Shown here: positions 47,552-58,430 of the stretch, piece after piece
How positions within the stretch are numbered: the first letter of the stretch is position 1
Layout of the letters: each line of letters starts with the position of its first letter
Assembly (NCBI GenBank): GCA_001414345.1
Contig: LLCB01000082.1
Coordinates: 62,001-126,000, forward strand
Source of the DNA: Hymenoscyphus infarciens
Lineage: Eukaryota; Ascomycota; Leotiomycetes; Helotiales; Helotiaceae
Reading direction: 5' to 3'
DNA length: 64,000 bases
Notes under the pieces: generated by a model
What the model was told of the DNA's origin: nothing
What the model saw: only the letters and a program-made list of their open reading frames with translations
Databases searched by the model: none
Translations under genes and position numbers: made by a program

Positions 47552-50131
47552 CTAAATAATAGCACCATGCCTCTCCTGATACTGCTGGTATTCCCCCCGT
47601 CCCACCGACCACCAATCTTCTGGATTCGTATTGATCCCCTTCCGAAATATCTTTCTCCAGTCCAAGTAGTTCAAAAACTCATTGCTCCACTTGGTAGAAG
47701 CGTCCAGACATGCTGCCTTACTTTGGGTGTGGGTGGAGAGAATCACTTTGCCAGCATGTTTCCAAAGCTCCCACTCGAGAATCAGTTGTTGTTTATCAGC
47801 CTCTGTGCTTCCAGGTTGGTTGAGTAAAGGGGCGGCTTCCGCTGCGCCACGAAGCTGTTGGTTGTCGACACCTGTGTTTCGCGGTGGACGACTCTTTGAA
47901 TTGCTTGGCTTTGATGTAGAGCGCGAGGAAGACTTTGACCCAAATGAGGGAGCGGTTCCCGTTGCTGAAAGGGACTTTTTATGCTTGGCGCTAAGACTGC
48001 TGGGGCCATCTTTGGGGGTGCGACGATAGTTAAGTAAGCCGAAGCCTTTGGGGCTTGGAGGTGGATTGTAGTTGGCATTTGATGTCGAAATGTCGAATTG
48101 GTTGGCTTCGCTTAGAGCATGAGGTTCCGCGTGGAGATGGGGGAGGGCGTTCAATTCTTCTTCCAAGGTTGGATAACGAGATTTTGGCTTTGCCGAGACG
48201 TCTGGCGAAAATATCGCTTGGTTTGAGTTAGAAGACATCATCGGATTTACACCACCTGGTGTTGCAAATTTATTTCCAGGGGTGACGGGATGCCCAGAAA
48301 CATTTCCGTAGTTGACCTCAGGGTTTGGGGACAACATAGTAGAACCGGCTGGTGATAATATACCGGCGGTGGTGGTGGATGGATTCGCCAGGTTCAACGC
48401 TGGATCAACAGGTCCGAGGCCGCCTATGAACAGATGGTTAGCGACTTATCTAACAATATAGGTAAAATTAAAAATTAATTTTGCATACCAGCTGGTGTTG
48501 CAAAGTCCTTTTGTTGGTCTAAAGTGGCTCCGTAAGGTTTCTCAAAGCTGTTTTCTTCAGTGACTTGTCCTATTGATACACGGTCAGCACTTCTTGTATA
48601 GAGAAGAGAATTAATGTTTGGTCTGTACCAGCCGGTGTTGCCATTTCATTTAGTATCGCGAAGGTGGAACCGTAAGGATTGTTGAAGTCTAGCTCTGGTA
48701 GCGCTGTTCTAGAACCCTCTATTGGTGCACCGTCAGAACATCTTCTAAATATAGAGCATACTTAAGAAATGGGCGGAAACAAATCTTTATGGAAACGTTC
48801 CAAAAGATTCATTAAAAAAAGGTCAATCAGATATTGGAGAGAAACCAGATTTTCAATTCCTCTGAACTCTTTCAAAGATTATTTTCCATCTTTCCAGAAT
48901 CTAAGGAACTGAAAGGGTGGAAATTTCGGGTAACTTACGAGCAGCAGTTTTCATTCTCTTCTGAAGGTAGGCGGTATAATTCGACTCGTTGGACTCATCT
49001 GTTTAAGCATGATTAGCTTTTTGATACAGTGGTAAAAAAAGTCGCAAGAAAGCGAAGAGGAAGAGAAATGTGAAGGAAAGGAGAAACAAAACTTACTTGA
49101 AGATCTCTTCTGATTTCCAGCCCCTGTTGACTTATGTTTAGTACATGCTTGCTTCTGGTGGCAGAAATGGGATACTTATACTTACTAGTATCTGTGTAGT
49201 GGGTAGGGGAAGAAGAATCTAGGAAGGGAATTTGAATATCGCCCTCAAAATCACCATCCTCGTCCGCGTAGTCTTCAGCTTCTATGAACACATTTTCTGT
49301 TAGATTTCTCTTCTAGTTAAAACATCGGGGCCTTTAAAACACATACCCTGCTTACCTCTCGCCGGTATCTTTCCATTTTGTCTCCGCTCTACATCACAGT
49401 CAGCTCCTCCCTTGGAAAAACTCTCGAAAATATGAGAGAACTTACTACGCCCGCCCGCATGTATCCTCACGGGTGTAATTAGATTTCCCGCCGCATCAGT
49501 AGGCTGAGAATTGAACTCTGCAACTGAATTCCCCAAAATGGTGAACACTCTAGTGTTTCCCTCATCAACGTCGTCTGTTCCCAACAAAGGGGGTCTGTTG
49601 AACTGAGAATCCATGAACCAGGATTTACTCATCGCTTTCTGTTGCGCCTCGTTACTCTGCTGCGGAGTTCCAAACATCGTCATGACCCTGAACTCGTACT
49701 CCTCGATATACTCTCTAGACATATTGAGGAACCTGAGTCCTTCTTTCGCGTAATTGAGAGCTGCTTCTAGAACTTGCGGGCCTTCGTTGGCACAGTCTGT
49801 CCACTGTAAGATGTTAGAATGAATCTTCTCATGTTGGATTGAGGACCGAATATTAGCCCATTGGGGAGGGTTGAGGGTGCTTCCGCGACCAGAAGATTAG
49901 AAGTTTGAGAAGGAAGAGGGAGAAGTTCTTTACATCGCAGTATGTGGCGTGTCGAAGTTTTGCGGTGATATAGCATTTATAACCGTAGTGAACTTTCATA
50001 ACACAGGGAATACGGGAGAAGGGAAGTCCCTCTGTTGATTTTGTGAGTACTCTGTCCCTTTTGGTAACCTTGACTTCATTGTCCACCACACCATAGGGAC
50101 CAACAAGATTCCATGTGTTCTCAGTATTCAT
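47552..50131 (-). CDS. Protein of unknown function with duplicated PYG...ATPAG exons (eight exons)
   Basis: Reading on the minus strand, exons are 50,131-49,934, 49,803-49,356, 49,296-49,186, 49,123-49,097 (27 bp), 48,998-48,939, 48,718-48,629, 48,569-48,489 and 48,423-47,552. All introns are GT-AG, every junction keeps frame, and the product has 628 residues. The start is the first ATG of the frame. The N-terminal third (about 1-215, starting MNTENTWNLVGPYG) appears globular. The middle is low complexity, with two tandem exons each ending MATPAG or FATPAG after a PYGST or PYGAT motif. A Ser/Lys/Pro-rich disordered stretch follows, then a compact C-terminus containing KQQLILEWELWKHAGKVI and DWWSVGRGEYQQYQERHG. 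I do not recognise the family and assign no role. Confidence 0.65.
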
Positions 50132-51499
50132 CTTGGACTGATGAGTGGTCACTACAGAAACAGTGTGGTGTTCTGGTAAGCTTGAAGTGTAATGTTGTTG
50201 CGGCGGAAGGTAGTGGTTAACACTACACGAGAAATGTGAGTACACAAAGACCTTTGGGTGGTCTATTTAAAGAGATTATAATCACCAAATCAAACTAGCA
50301 ATCTGACTCACTGTTGATAGGGCAACGCGGCTATAACGCGTATTTATTTTCATGGCGAGAAGTGATTCACTAGATTGGCACATATACAGACAACCATAGA
50401 TGGTAGACTATACCTGTATATCAATGAAAATAATTGCAAATAGGACTTCATACTATCTTCAACAAGCTGTAGAGAAGCTGTAAGGACCTCAAAGCACACG
50501 GGAGAGTTGTACGCTTGACCTTTTTTTATGCAGGCAAGGATCGTGTAACAAGGAGTTTTAGAGTTCTTCAGTATTCTGAAGATATTATTAGTAAAAATAA
50601 TTAAAAACTGCTAAAGTCTTCTCTAAGTGTTTCACTACTTTCTCAACAGTTTGAATCATTACATGCAGAAATAAACCCACTTACAAAATGGTATACGCCC
50701 TCCAGAATTTCATTTTGAACAAACGACAAATTAATAATCAAATGCAAACCATACAACATCACATCGCCCCAAATAAGGGTTTCAATTTTCTCACTTCTAC
50801 TACTTAACAAGCCCACAACATCTTCCTAAAAGCCAGCAGATTTCTCCTTAAAAATACCCCATTCAATTAAACAACTTATCAACTTCCCCATCTTATCACA
50901 TTTTAAACTTGAGACAAATATACGAGAAACAATGACAGAGAATCTCACTGTCTGACTTTTTCTTTTTGTTTTGTTCAATTATCAGGTATGCTAGGTTGAA
51001 CTAGCGGTAGTTTGTAGCAAATCTGGAATCTGTCACAAAGGGGAAAAGTGGCGAGCAAAGATCTAGATGGTAGATAGTAGCTGCCTCAATTTCTTTAAAT
51101 CTAAAGTGGATGGTTATGCTTATATTAATTGGAATATATCTTGAGAGATGTTCCATTTGACAGTGCTGTCAGCCATTTCTGGCAGTGTGGAGATAATGCT
51201 TCGCCTAATGTGTATTTCTCCCCACTCAACACGGACAAAATCTCAATGTTGCCCTGGTGGAAAAAACCATGCTTCTGCTTTTTTTGTGGTATGAATTCTT
51301 GACGCACTGCCTATACTCCCGGGTCACTGTTCAAATACCTTTCGTGTCTAAAAACAGGAGAATAGCTTCGAAACTTTCCACATCAATCTTCCACGTCCTT
51401 ATAAACTTTTCGCACTCAAGACTCCTCACCAATTCTTGAAGGTTTGGAAACCCAGTCTAAATATAAGCAAAAGATCGTCGTGGCGGAAACAGCGTATCC
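50132..51499. other. Intergenic region, no gene supported
   Basis: AT-rich intergenic DNA with short frames only. It contains the presumed promoter of the minus-strand gene ending at 47,552. Confidence 0.4.
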
Positions 51500-52610
51500 T
51501 CCTCCTCATCCGAAAGATGTATACTCAACATAGAAGCAACACTAGACCCATGATTTAGAAAGCTCACTCCCCTCGCAATACACCCCGCAAGAGCAAGTTG
51601 TGGTACTCTCCGAATCAATTCAGGTCTAAAGCTCGAAACAGGTGACTCCGCATAATAAAAATACTATCATCATCGTCTCTGCCAACCATTCCAACACCTC
51701 CATATGACATGGAACCAACGCCCGAGAATGCAGGTTGAAAGCCGTTGCAGATTGCGTCGGGAATGTGGAGGACGTCTTTCATGATCATTTTGCGGGTTTA
51801 AGATGCGTCTTGGGGGCTCGTTCGGACGAGGAGCTAAACGGTTCTGATGCCTTTGATCGTCATTTCGGCTGCGAATGAGGAGAGGACATTGTAAGTTTTG
51901 AACTAGGTTTTGTCTCGTGCGTAATAACACTTCCGCTGACTACACACCAGTAGGTACAAGTTTCAGTGGGCTTGGAAGCATCGTTCTCGGTGTTATTGGG
52001 ATTGGGAGTGTCCGCTTCGAGGGTTTCTGTCTTGTGACTGACGAGCTTGAGGGAACCGAGATCGAGGGGAATAATCTTGAGAGTATCAGTTTCAATCTTG
52101 GGAATTTTGGTTCTGTGAATATTGGTATTGTTGATAGTGGAAGAGACCTTTCGCCTGGAATCTGATTCCTTTCGCTGCCCCGCCTGTCGATTTTCTTGCT
52201 TCTTCATTTGCCGATGTCTCTTGACATCTCGCGAGTCCTCTCCCATGTCTGACATGCCTCCAACATCGTCCATGTTGAAGGAGGTGATCTGGTGATCTAG
52301 AGGCTGTCAGTATTGGAGTGCTCTTTGGAAACTTGGAACTTAACTGTGCACTTATTTGGGAGGGTTGTATTGTGTTTTCCTGCAGTACTTGAGCAATCAA
52401 AAAAGTGTGTCTGTTAGTGATTGGAGAACGTGGAAGAAACTCAGAGAGCACCTGAGAAGAGAAGGGAGGGAAAAGGAAAGACTTCACACATAATAAAAAG
52501 ACACGGGAAATGGGTAAATTGGAGGCAGCGTTGAGGAAAGAGCCAGCTCCAACGAGTTTGGCGTTTTCCACTTGCTTCCACTTACTGCATCTTAGGCAAG
52601 GCTTATCCAT
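51500..52610 (-). pseudogene. Degenerate gene resembling a retroelement (Copia-type) gag-protease fragment
   Basis: Exon 1 (52,610-52,586) encodes MDKPCLRC, a CxxC start. A 289-bp GT-AG intron leads to 52,296, where a frame reads ITSFNMDDVGGMSDMGEDSR and then a basic stretch (KRHRQMKKQENRQAGQ). After a variable linker comes YWCVVSGSVITHETK, which resembles the protease-side segment of Copia-type polyproteins. The next conserved block, including SSFAAEMTIKGIRTV and RKMIMKDVLHIPDAICNGF, is in a different frame and contains two stop codons. The match to Copia-like protein fragments is by pattern memory, not a search. The frameshift near 51,895 and the stops argue that the gene is dead. Confidence 0.5.
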
Positions 52611-53090
52611 CTAGGTGTATACCCTAAGCTTAATAGTATCTGGTTCTTTTCAAGCCTGTTCTAAATAGTTTGTCGAGAGAGGGGCTTTCCTCCGGGTAAG
52701 TATCTAATGTGTAAGCATGTTTAGGACAATTACACTTATTCTCCAAGATGGTTTAGAAGAATCGGAAAATCAACTCCTTAATTCTACCAAACGTTCTCGT
52801 ACAATACTAAGTTGTCTAAGACTTTCTGAATCGACAGAGGGAGACGCAGAGATCCCGGGATTCTTACCCCGCACTTCAGTGATGCTCTGATACACCACCC
52901 TCCGCTTTAGCCTGTCAGATCCCCAATTCATCACGATGGCCATATCGCACCGCCCCGATGTCCCTTGAGGAATTAATTGACTCGGTTGAGATAGGCTGAG
53001 ATACAACAGAAGAATCGCTCAGGTATCTACCGCGTTCCCCATGGAATACAGACTGCTAACCTTCGAGATAGCGTCTAACCCAACTTCACA
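52611..53090. other. Intergenic region upstream of the amidohydrolase
   Basis: About 480 bp without a supported gene; it lies between divergent transcription units and probably holds both promoters. Confidence 0.5.
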
Positions 53091-54377
53091 ATGGACATCT
53101 CTACCATTCTATCAACCTCAAAACCCGACCTCAAACCTTACGAAGAACTCTACAAGCACCTCCACGAGTTTCCGGGGTTGTCTCTGCAAGAGCACCTCGC
53201 AGCTGAAACAGCAGCCAAATACCTCCGCGAGCTCGATGGTTTCGATGTGCGCACCAATATTGGAGGAACGGGATTGATTGGCATACTCGAGAATGGGGAA
53301 GGGAAGACAATTCTCCTCCGCGCGGATATCGATGCCCTTCCCGTCGAAGAATTGACCGGCCTCCCATATGCGAGTAAAAAGCGCGAGGTGGATGTAGAAG
53401 ATGGGATCGAGAAGCCTGTTATGCACGCCTGCGGACACGACGTTCACATCTCTGCTATGTTAGCTGCTTCAAAGGCTCTACATGCTTCGAGAGAGCACTG
53501 GAAAGGGACTTTGATCATCCTGTTCCAGCCGAATGAAGAGCGTGCTGGTGGAGCGAAAGCCATGATCGCAGACGGCCTTTACGATCCGAAGAAACACGCT
53601 TGCCCCATTCCAGATGTCGTTCTCGGACAACATGTTATGCCCTCAGCTGCAGGAACAATCGGTACACGACCAGGAAGTTTCGCCTCTGCCGCAGACAGTT
53701 TTCGAGTTACAGTCTATGGAAGAGGGGGCCATGCAAGTATGCCCCATATGACAATTGATCCTGTCGTAATGGCAGCACATATCATTGTCAGACTCCAAAC
53801 AGTGGTTTCCAGGGAAGTAAATCCTCGAGAAGCAGCCGTTGTAACAGTAGGTAGTGTACAATCCGGCATGACAGAAAACATCATCTCTAGCGAAGCAATT
53901 ATAAAAATCAACGTCCGTACCGTAACACCAGAAACAAGAACCAAAGTCCTAGCCGCAATCAAACGGATAGTAAAGGCAGAATGCGAAGCCAGTGGGTCGC
54001 CGAAAGAACCACTTTGGGAGTCTACAAGTTCATTTCCATTTACCATCAACGATGAGGCGGTCACCAAAACTGTAGCGACAGCTTTCACAAAACAATTTGG
54101 GGATAAACATGACCCGGATTCCCTTGCTCTTGGTGGATCTGAGGATTTCGGTATTCTGGCTACGGAAGCACCGAATAGGAACGGGGGGAAGGGAGTTCCG
54201 TATACATATTGGACTTTTGGTGGCACAGATCCTAAGAAGTTGAAGGAAGCCAAGGAAAAGGGGACGCTGGATGGGGTTCCTATAAATCACAGTCCGTATT
54301 TTGCGCCGGTTATACAGCCAACACTTAGTACGGGGGTTGATGCTTTAATTGTTGCTGCTTTGAGCTTCTTAAAATAG
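53091..54377 (+). CDS. M20 family metallo-aminohydrolase (amidohydrolase)
   Basis: This single-exon protein has 428 residues, the normal length for the M20D group (hippurate, IAA-amino acid or N-acyl-amino acid hydrolases). The metal-binding motif HACGHDVH is at residues 112-119, FQPNEE near 145-150 carries the general-base/metal glutamates, GQHVMPSAAGTI holds the next His, and the C-terminal His lies in NHSPYFAP. A dimerisation domain with GRGGHASMPH lies between. The enzyme cleaves an amide bond of an N-acyl amino acid or aminobenzoyl derivative using a metal centre; the exact substrate is not readable from sequence. No signal peptide is present, so it is probably cytosolic. The start ATG at 53,091 fits the family N-terminus. 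Confidence 0.9.
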   Translation: MDISTILSTSKPDLKPYEELYKHLHEFPGLSLQEHLAAETAAKYLRELDGFDVRTNIGGTGLIGILENGEGKTILLRADIDALPVEELTGLPYASKKREVDVEDGIEKPVMHACGHDVHISAMLAASKALHASREHWKGTLIILFQPNEERAGGAKAMIADGLYDPKKHACPIPDVVLGQHVMPSAAGTIGTRPGSFASAADSFRVTVYGRGGHASMPHMTIDPVVMAAHIIVRLQTVVSREVNPREAAVVTVGSVQSGMTENIISSEAIIKINVRTVTPETRTKVLAAIKRIVKAECEASGSPKEPLWESTSSFPFTINDEAVTKTVATAFTKQFGDKHDPDSLALGGSEDFGILATEAPNRNGGKGVPYTYWTFGGTDPKKLKEAKEKGTLDGVPINHSPYFAPVIQPTLSTGVDALIVAALSFLK

Positions 54378-54620
54378 GAAAGTAATTGGTTCCTGATAAC
54401 AGCTCTCCAGAAGTTGATGATTGAACATTATTCTTCACTCACAGAACGGGGAGTAAGTATTTGTAAGAGTACAGGCCACTAATTCCTAAATTGCTTCCGG
54501 TACTCATATTTACTTTTCTTTCTTTCCTTGAATCATCACTCCCCCCAATCAAAAAACAATTTTACTTTTTCCCCTTTCCCAAAAACAAAAACGCCATTCC
54601 CGAACCTCAAGTCAAACAAC

Positions 54621-55308
54621 TCAACCCAAAAACCCAGCAGTCATAGCATCCGGTGGACAGACCGAATCCAAAGCATTAACAGCATCCTTAACTCCCTGAC
54701 CGAAATCCATTCTCGCACCGGGGTTTTGTGTCATACTATCTGTCATACCAGTGGTATCTTCGACTAGCATGTGGAGCATCATTGTTCGACTGCAAACATC
54801 GTTGAATACTGCTGTTGCGCCTTGTTGACCTCGTCCTGTTGGGGTTGTGTTAGTAATTCTCAGGCACTTCTTCCGTTTTCTCTCTTTACTTGCGAGGTAG
54901 AAGGAAAGGGAAAATGAGGAGGGAGAAGGGGGTACGAACCAATAGGAGTTTTGAACTGAGTAGGATGAGCAACTGGGTTTCCATTCTTGATGTTGTCGTA
55001 TTCGCTTAACATGTACTTGGAGCACTCGACGAAATCGCAGAGGTAAAAGAGGGTTGGGTGGGGTTTGCCGCCTGTTCCTTCGTTCCAGCGGGGATGTTGT
55101 TGGAGAGCACTATGGAGCTGTTAGTTGGGAGTTTGATTCAATTGGATTCTGAGATGTGGAAAGGATGGGGAAAGGAGAGGCGAGGGAGTTGTGTGGAAGG
55201 GGCATGAAGAAAGATGAAGCATTAGAAATATATGGAAAGAACGAACTCGATGAGGGCTTGGAGACGGTCGGAGACGGCTGTGATTTGCTCAGGAGTTGGA
55301 GGAGCCAT
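54621..55308 (-). CDS. Conserved-looking small protein of unknown function, three exons
   Basis: On the minus strand exons are 55,308-55,243, 55,117-54,940 and 54,835-54,621, giving 152 residues (start MAPPTPEQITAVSDRLQAL). The first two introns begin GTTCTT and GTTCGT, less common donors, but all three exons join in frame and nothing else gives a long product. The protein has an N-terminal helix, then RWNEGTGGKPHPTLFYLCDF, a Tyr/Asn-rich helix and a C-terminal part with NDVCSRTMMLHMLVEDTT. It ends close to the M20 gene (convergent, 243 bp apart). I do not recognise the family. Confidence 0.6.
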
Positions 55309-56320
55309 TTTCGAAAGAAAGAAAAAAAGACAGATGGAGTTATGGAAGAAAGTGGTTTAGTAGGAAATTGTGCTTATGATTGGTTTGGTTTGAAATGTTC
55401 TTTTGTTAAGGAGATATCTTGAAGTGATGATATCCAATTTATATCTTCGATTCACCTCAAATCTAGAAGCTTCGCAAAAGTGTGGGGAGATCCGAACGCG
55501 TGACGTCGATAAGCATAGAGAAAGTAAATGTAACTGAAGATCACTCGAACTCGACGTGTTAATTGGTGCAACACTTGTTTACCATCAGAGGTGAAACAGG
55601 GGACTCACAACCGATTGGCTGCATATTCCAGTACAGTCGTCCGTCGTAATCCTTCGAAAAAAGTATATACTAACTTTCTTCAAATCTTAATTAAAAGCAT
55701 AATTTTGGTGACAAAATTGTATGATAACTCCGAAAAAGCATTGGGACTTGAATAGGGGACCAACACTATTCCGTGTTCTCTGTAAGATGGGGGTATAAAG
55801 TCGATATGTGACTTCAACATCGCGATTTCTCGACGCAAGAGGTTTGATGATTTCGTCAATGGGTTTTAAGGAGTGGATCGCGAAAGAATCAAACTTCGCG
55901 ATAGGAGCTGCCGACTTAATTCTTTGGGAAGTGGGTATTTCCCGATGCCCATACCTCTTCAAAGACAACATCTCGTGAGGTTCAATTAAACACGGCCGAC
56001 GGGAGGATTGCTGGTTATAAGCATGTGATCGATTGATCGGAGAATTAATATTATCAAAGTATGAGCAATGATGAGAAGAGAGTATTATTTTGATACATAA
56101 CCATGTTCTTCCATTTGTAATTTACGTTCCTTCCATGTTGCAACCAACCGTCTGTCGTTCTATCTCTTCGCAAGTTCATCATTCGCTTTTCTTAAGCTTG
56201 TCACATCCATTCAACTTCGAAGTTAAGAAGCACACATATTCCCACATCTCTCCCATAATAAGAATATCGAGATTTTGCTTCCACTTACATCGACTCTCAT
56301 AATAACACCTTACAACTAAA
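55309..56320. other. Intergenic region, no gene supported
   Basis: Only short frames occur. The final 100 bp before 56,321 are rich in CATC/CAAC motifs, typical of a leader for the small secreted-protein gene. Confidence 0.45.
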
Positions 56321-56693
56321 ATGAAATTCTCAACGACTATCCTCACTTCCCTCCTCCTCAGCTACGCTGTAGCAGGTTCGTTCCCCCTCCCGTCTCTCCT
56401 CCCGTCCCCACCAGTTATCCCAATTAATCACACCCTCACAGCTCCAACCCTCTCTCCAAGAACAACAAACTGTAACAACAAAATCCACTTCTACAACACA
56501 ACTACAAAATAATGTACCGGTATAACCAACCGCCCAAAGTCCTCAGACTGTATAATGCCTACAGTAATGCAAACCCCAGATCTCAAATTGGAAAAACAAA
56601 AGGATACAATACGACGAGCACGATAATCAATACAGAGGGAGCGGCGAATACTACGACGGAGATTGATAATGATCCCTCAAATGACTAGTAAGT
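56321..56693 (+). pseudogene. Broken gene for a small secreted protein
   Basis: The ATG at 56,321 starts a good signal peptide (MKFSTTILTSLLLSYAVAG). A possible 69-bp GT-AG intron (56,376-56,444) would join it to NCNNKIHFYNTT, with or without which the frame ends at TAA 56,510-56,512. Directly after that stop the same frame continues with CTGITNRPKSSDCIMP, then the sensible sequence moves to another frame (NWKNKRIQYDEHDNQYRG, ending GEYYDGD and a stop). A nonsense codon of the CAA-to-TAA kind plus a frameshift indicate a dead gene for a small Cys-containing secreted protein. The RIP-mutated retrocopy begins about 120 bp downstream. Confidence 0.5.
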
Positions 56694-56817
56694 TACCTCT
56701 TTGCTTTCAATGACGGAGAAGAGGGGGATATGGGAAGGGATAGGATGCTGATGAGACACTAGTGATTATGACCATGACCACGATCCTACCATGATTATTC
56801 GAGAATATTATATATAG

Positions 56818-57590
56818 TTTTTTTTTTTTTGGAATCTTAGTTTATTGTCCTGTGTAGCTTGTTCTACAGCCCTATCTAAAGGGCTAGCTATATAAGACGT
56901 CTTATAGCTTTATCTACGACTTTATAGTAAAACCACTATAGCTTTCTCTCTTATCTAGATATACCTTCCTTATAGATTAACCAAATTAACTGTTATTTAA
57001 CTACTCCTCTTAACAAAAGCATTTAGTTTAGTTTATACTCTAAAGCTAAGGAAAAACGTAAAAACCTTAGCTAGCTAATCCCTTCTACTTAGCAACTAAC
57101 AACTCCTATAGAGAGGTTCTATCTAGAGCTATAGTAAGTATATACTCTCTATCTAGTCCCTTTTACTCTAAGCGTATATAGATCTTCTTAACTTATAAGC
57201 TACTAATACTCTAACTATCTCTTCTATAAGAATTTAAATAACATTTTATAGAGAGGTATGCTTACTATATCTGATTTAAAGTCTCTACGTAGTATTAATC
57301 TAGTTTAGGTACTCTCCTCTAAGTCCTACCTTCCTTCGCTCTTACCTCTATAACCGTAGTATATAACCTATTCCTATCCCTTCTTATTATAGCCTTATTC
57401 TAGGGGTTAACCTTTATAAAGCGCTCTTCAAAGGTTTTATTTCGTCTCTTAAGCTCTAATAAGAAAGTATAGTGCCCTTTTAACTAAGACGTGACTAATT
57501 CGATTAAGAGGTATATAACTCTATTAAGGAACCTTTAGCAAAGCGTTTAGTAAGCTATATATAAGAGGACAGCTAGTTATAATAGAGTAG
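56818..57590 (-). mobile_element. Poly(A)-tailed, RIP-mutated retrocopy (LINE/SINE-like or retrogene)
   Basis: The insert starts on the plus strand with 13 T (56,818-56,830), the poly(A) tail of a minus-strand element. It is flanked by a perfect 7-bp duplication, TATATAG (56,811-56,817 and 57,591-57,597). The 773 bp between are AT-rich and CpA/TpG-poor, unlike the DNA on both sides, so it existed in more than one copy and was hit by RIP. Minus-strand translation gives basic stretches such as IEVRAKEGRT and EKGLDREYILT-like segments between TAA/TAG stops. I could not assign them to a known retrotransposon protein. It is probably a 5'-truncated non-LTR element. Confidence 0.6.
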
Positions 57591-57597
57591 TATATAG

Positions 57598-58430
57598 TGT
57601 ATTCGGTTGGTCGGTTGGTGAAAAATTTTCGTGCCAAGGCCCTTAATCCTCCCTCCCTCCCTCCCTCCTCCTACTACCATAACTCCCTATGACTTAAACT
57701 TAGCTCTACAGACTCTTAAAGAGCTGTAGGTTCGTAGGATGCACCGCGTACAGGTGTTGAGTCTTTGCATCCCTATTGTACACAGTACAATAGAAGAGTA
57801 GTAGAGGCAATGCTTGAATCCTCTTACCAGGTAGCTCCCAAACCTGCCAACATGAAATTGAGAATCTTAACCCAGACTTAAAATTGATAAGAAATCGGCA
57901 GCCACAAATGGAAAACTTCCATCTCAGGGGATTGCCAGAGCTTTCAAATTCTTCGAGTAGGCAACTGTTATTTATTTCTCGATAGGGCCGCGCCGCGTCA
58001 TTGAGACTTGGCTACTCGCGAATCCCATGGTGGAGGAAATCAGGGGTCTTAAAGCGGCACAGTGTTGAGTAACTGACGAGGGGCAAAGATGCTGCGATTT
58101 ATCGGTCTATGATATTCAAACTTTGGAGGGATACAGGGGCTTTATTTAGGAGTATCTGTTTTCGTCTGAAGGATAATAATTTGACTGTTTATAAGTAAGA
58201 AGTTTTCTATCTAAAGCTGCAATCCCCATGAAAGTGTTGAGGTTTTGAGGGAAGTGGCACGGCAGGGGAGGTGGACGTGGCACGGTCCATACCTATTTTG
58301 ACCGCCTTCTCTTTCTTGGGGAGGAAAGTTCGAAACACCTTTCAATGAAGAGCTCCCCGTCCCGTCTTCCAAATAAACATCGAGACCTTCTCACAACCTC
58401 TCTGCAAGTCAATTGAGGACCACGGCAATC
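57598..58430. other. Intergenic region and promoter of the C9-methyltransferase
   Basis: No gene is seen. A CTCC repeat lies at about 57,648-57,672. The last 150 bp should hold the promoter and leader of the methyltransferase gene. Confidence 0.45.
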
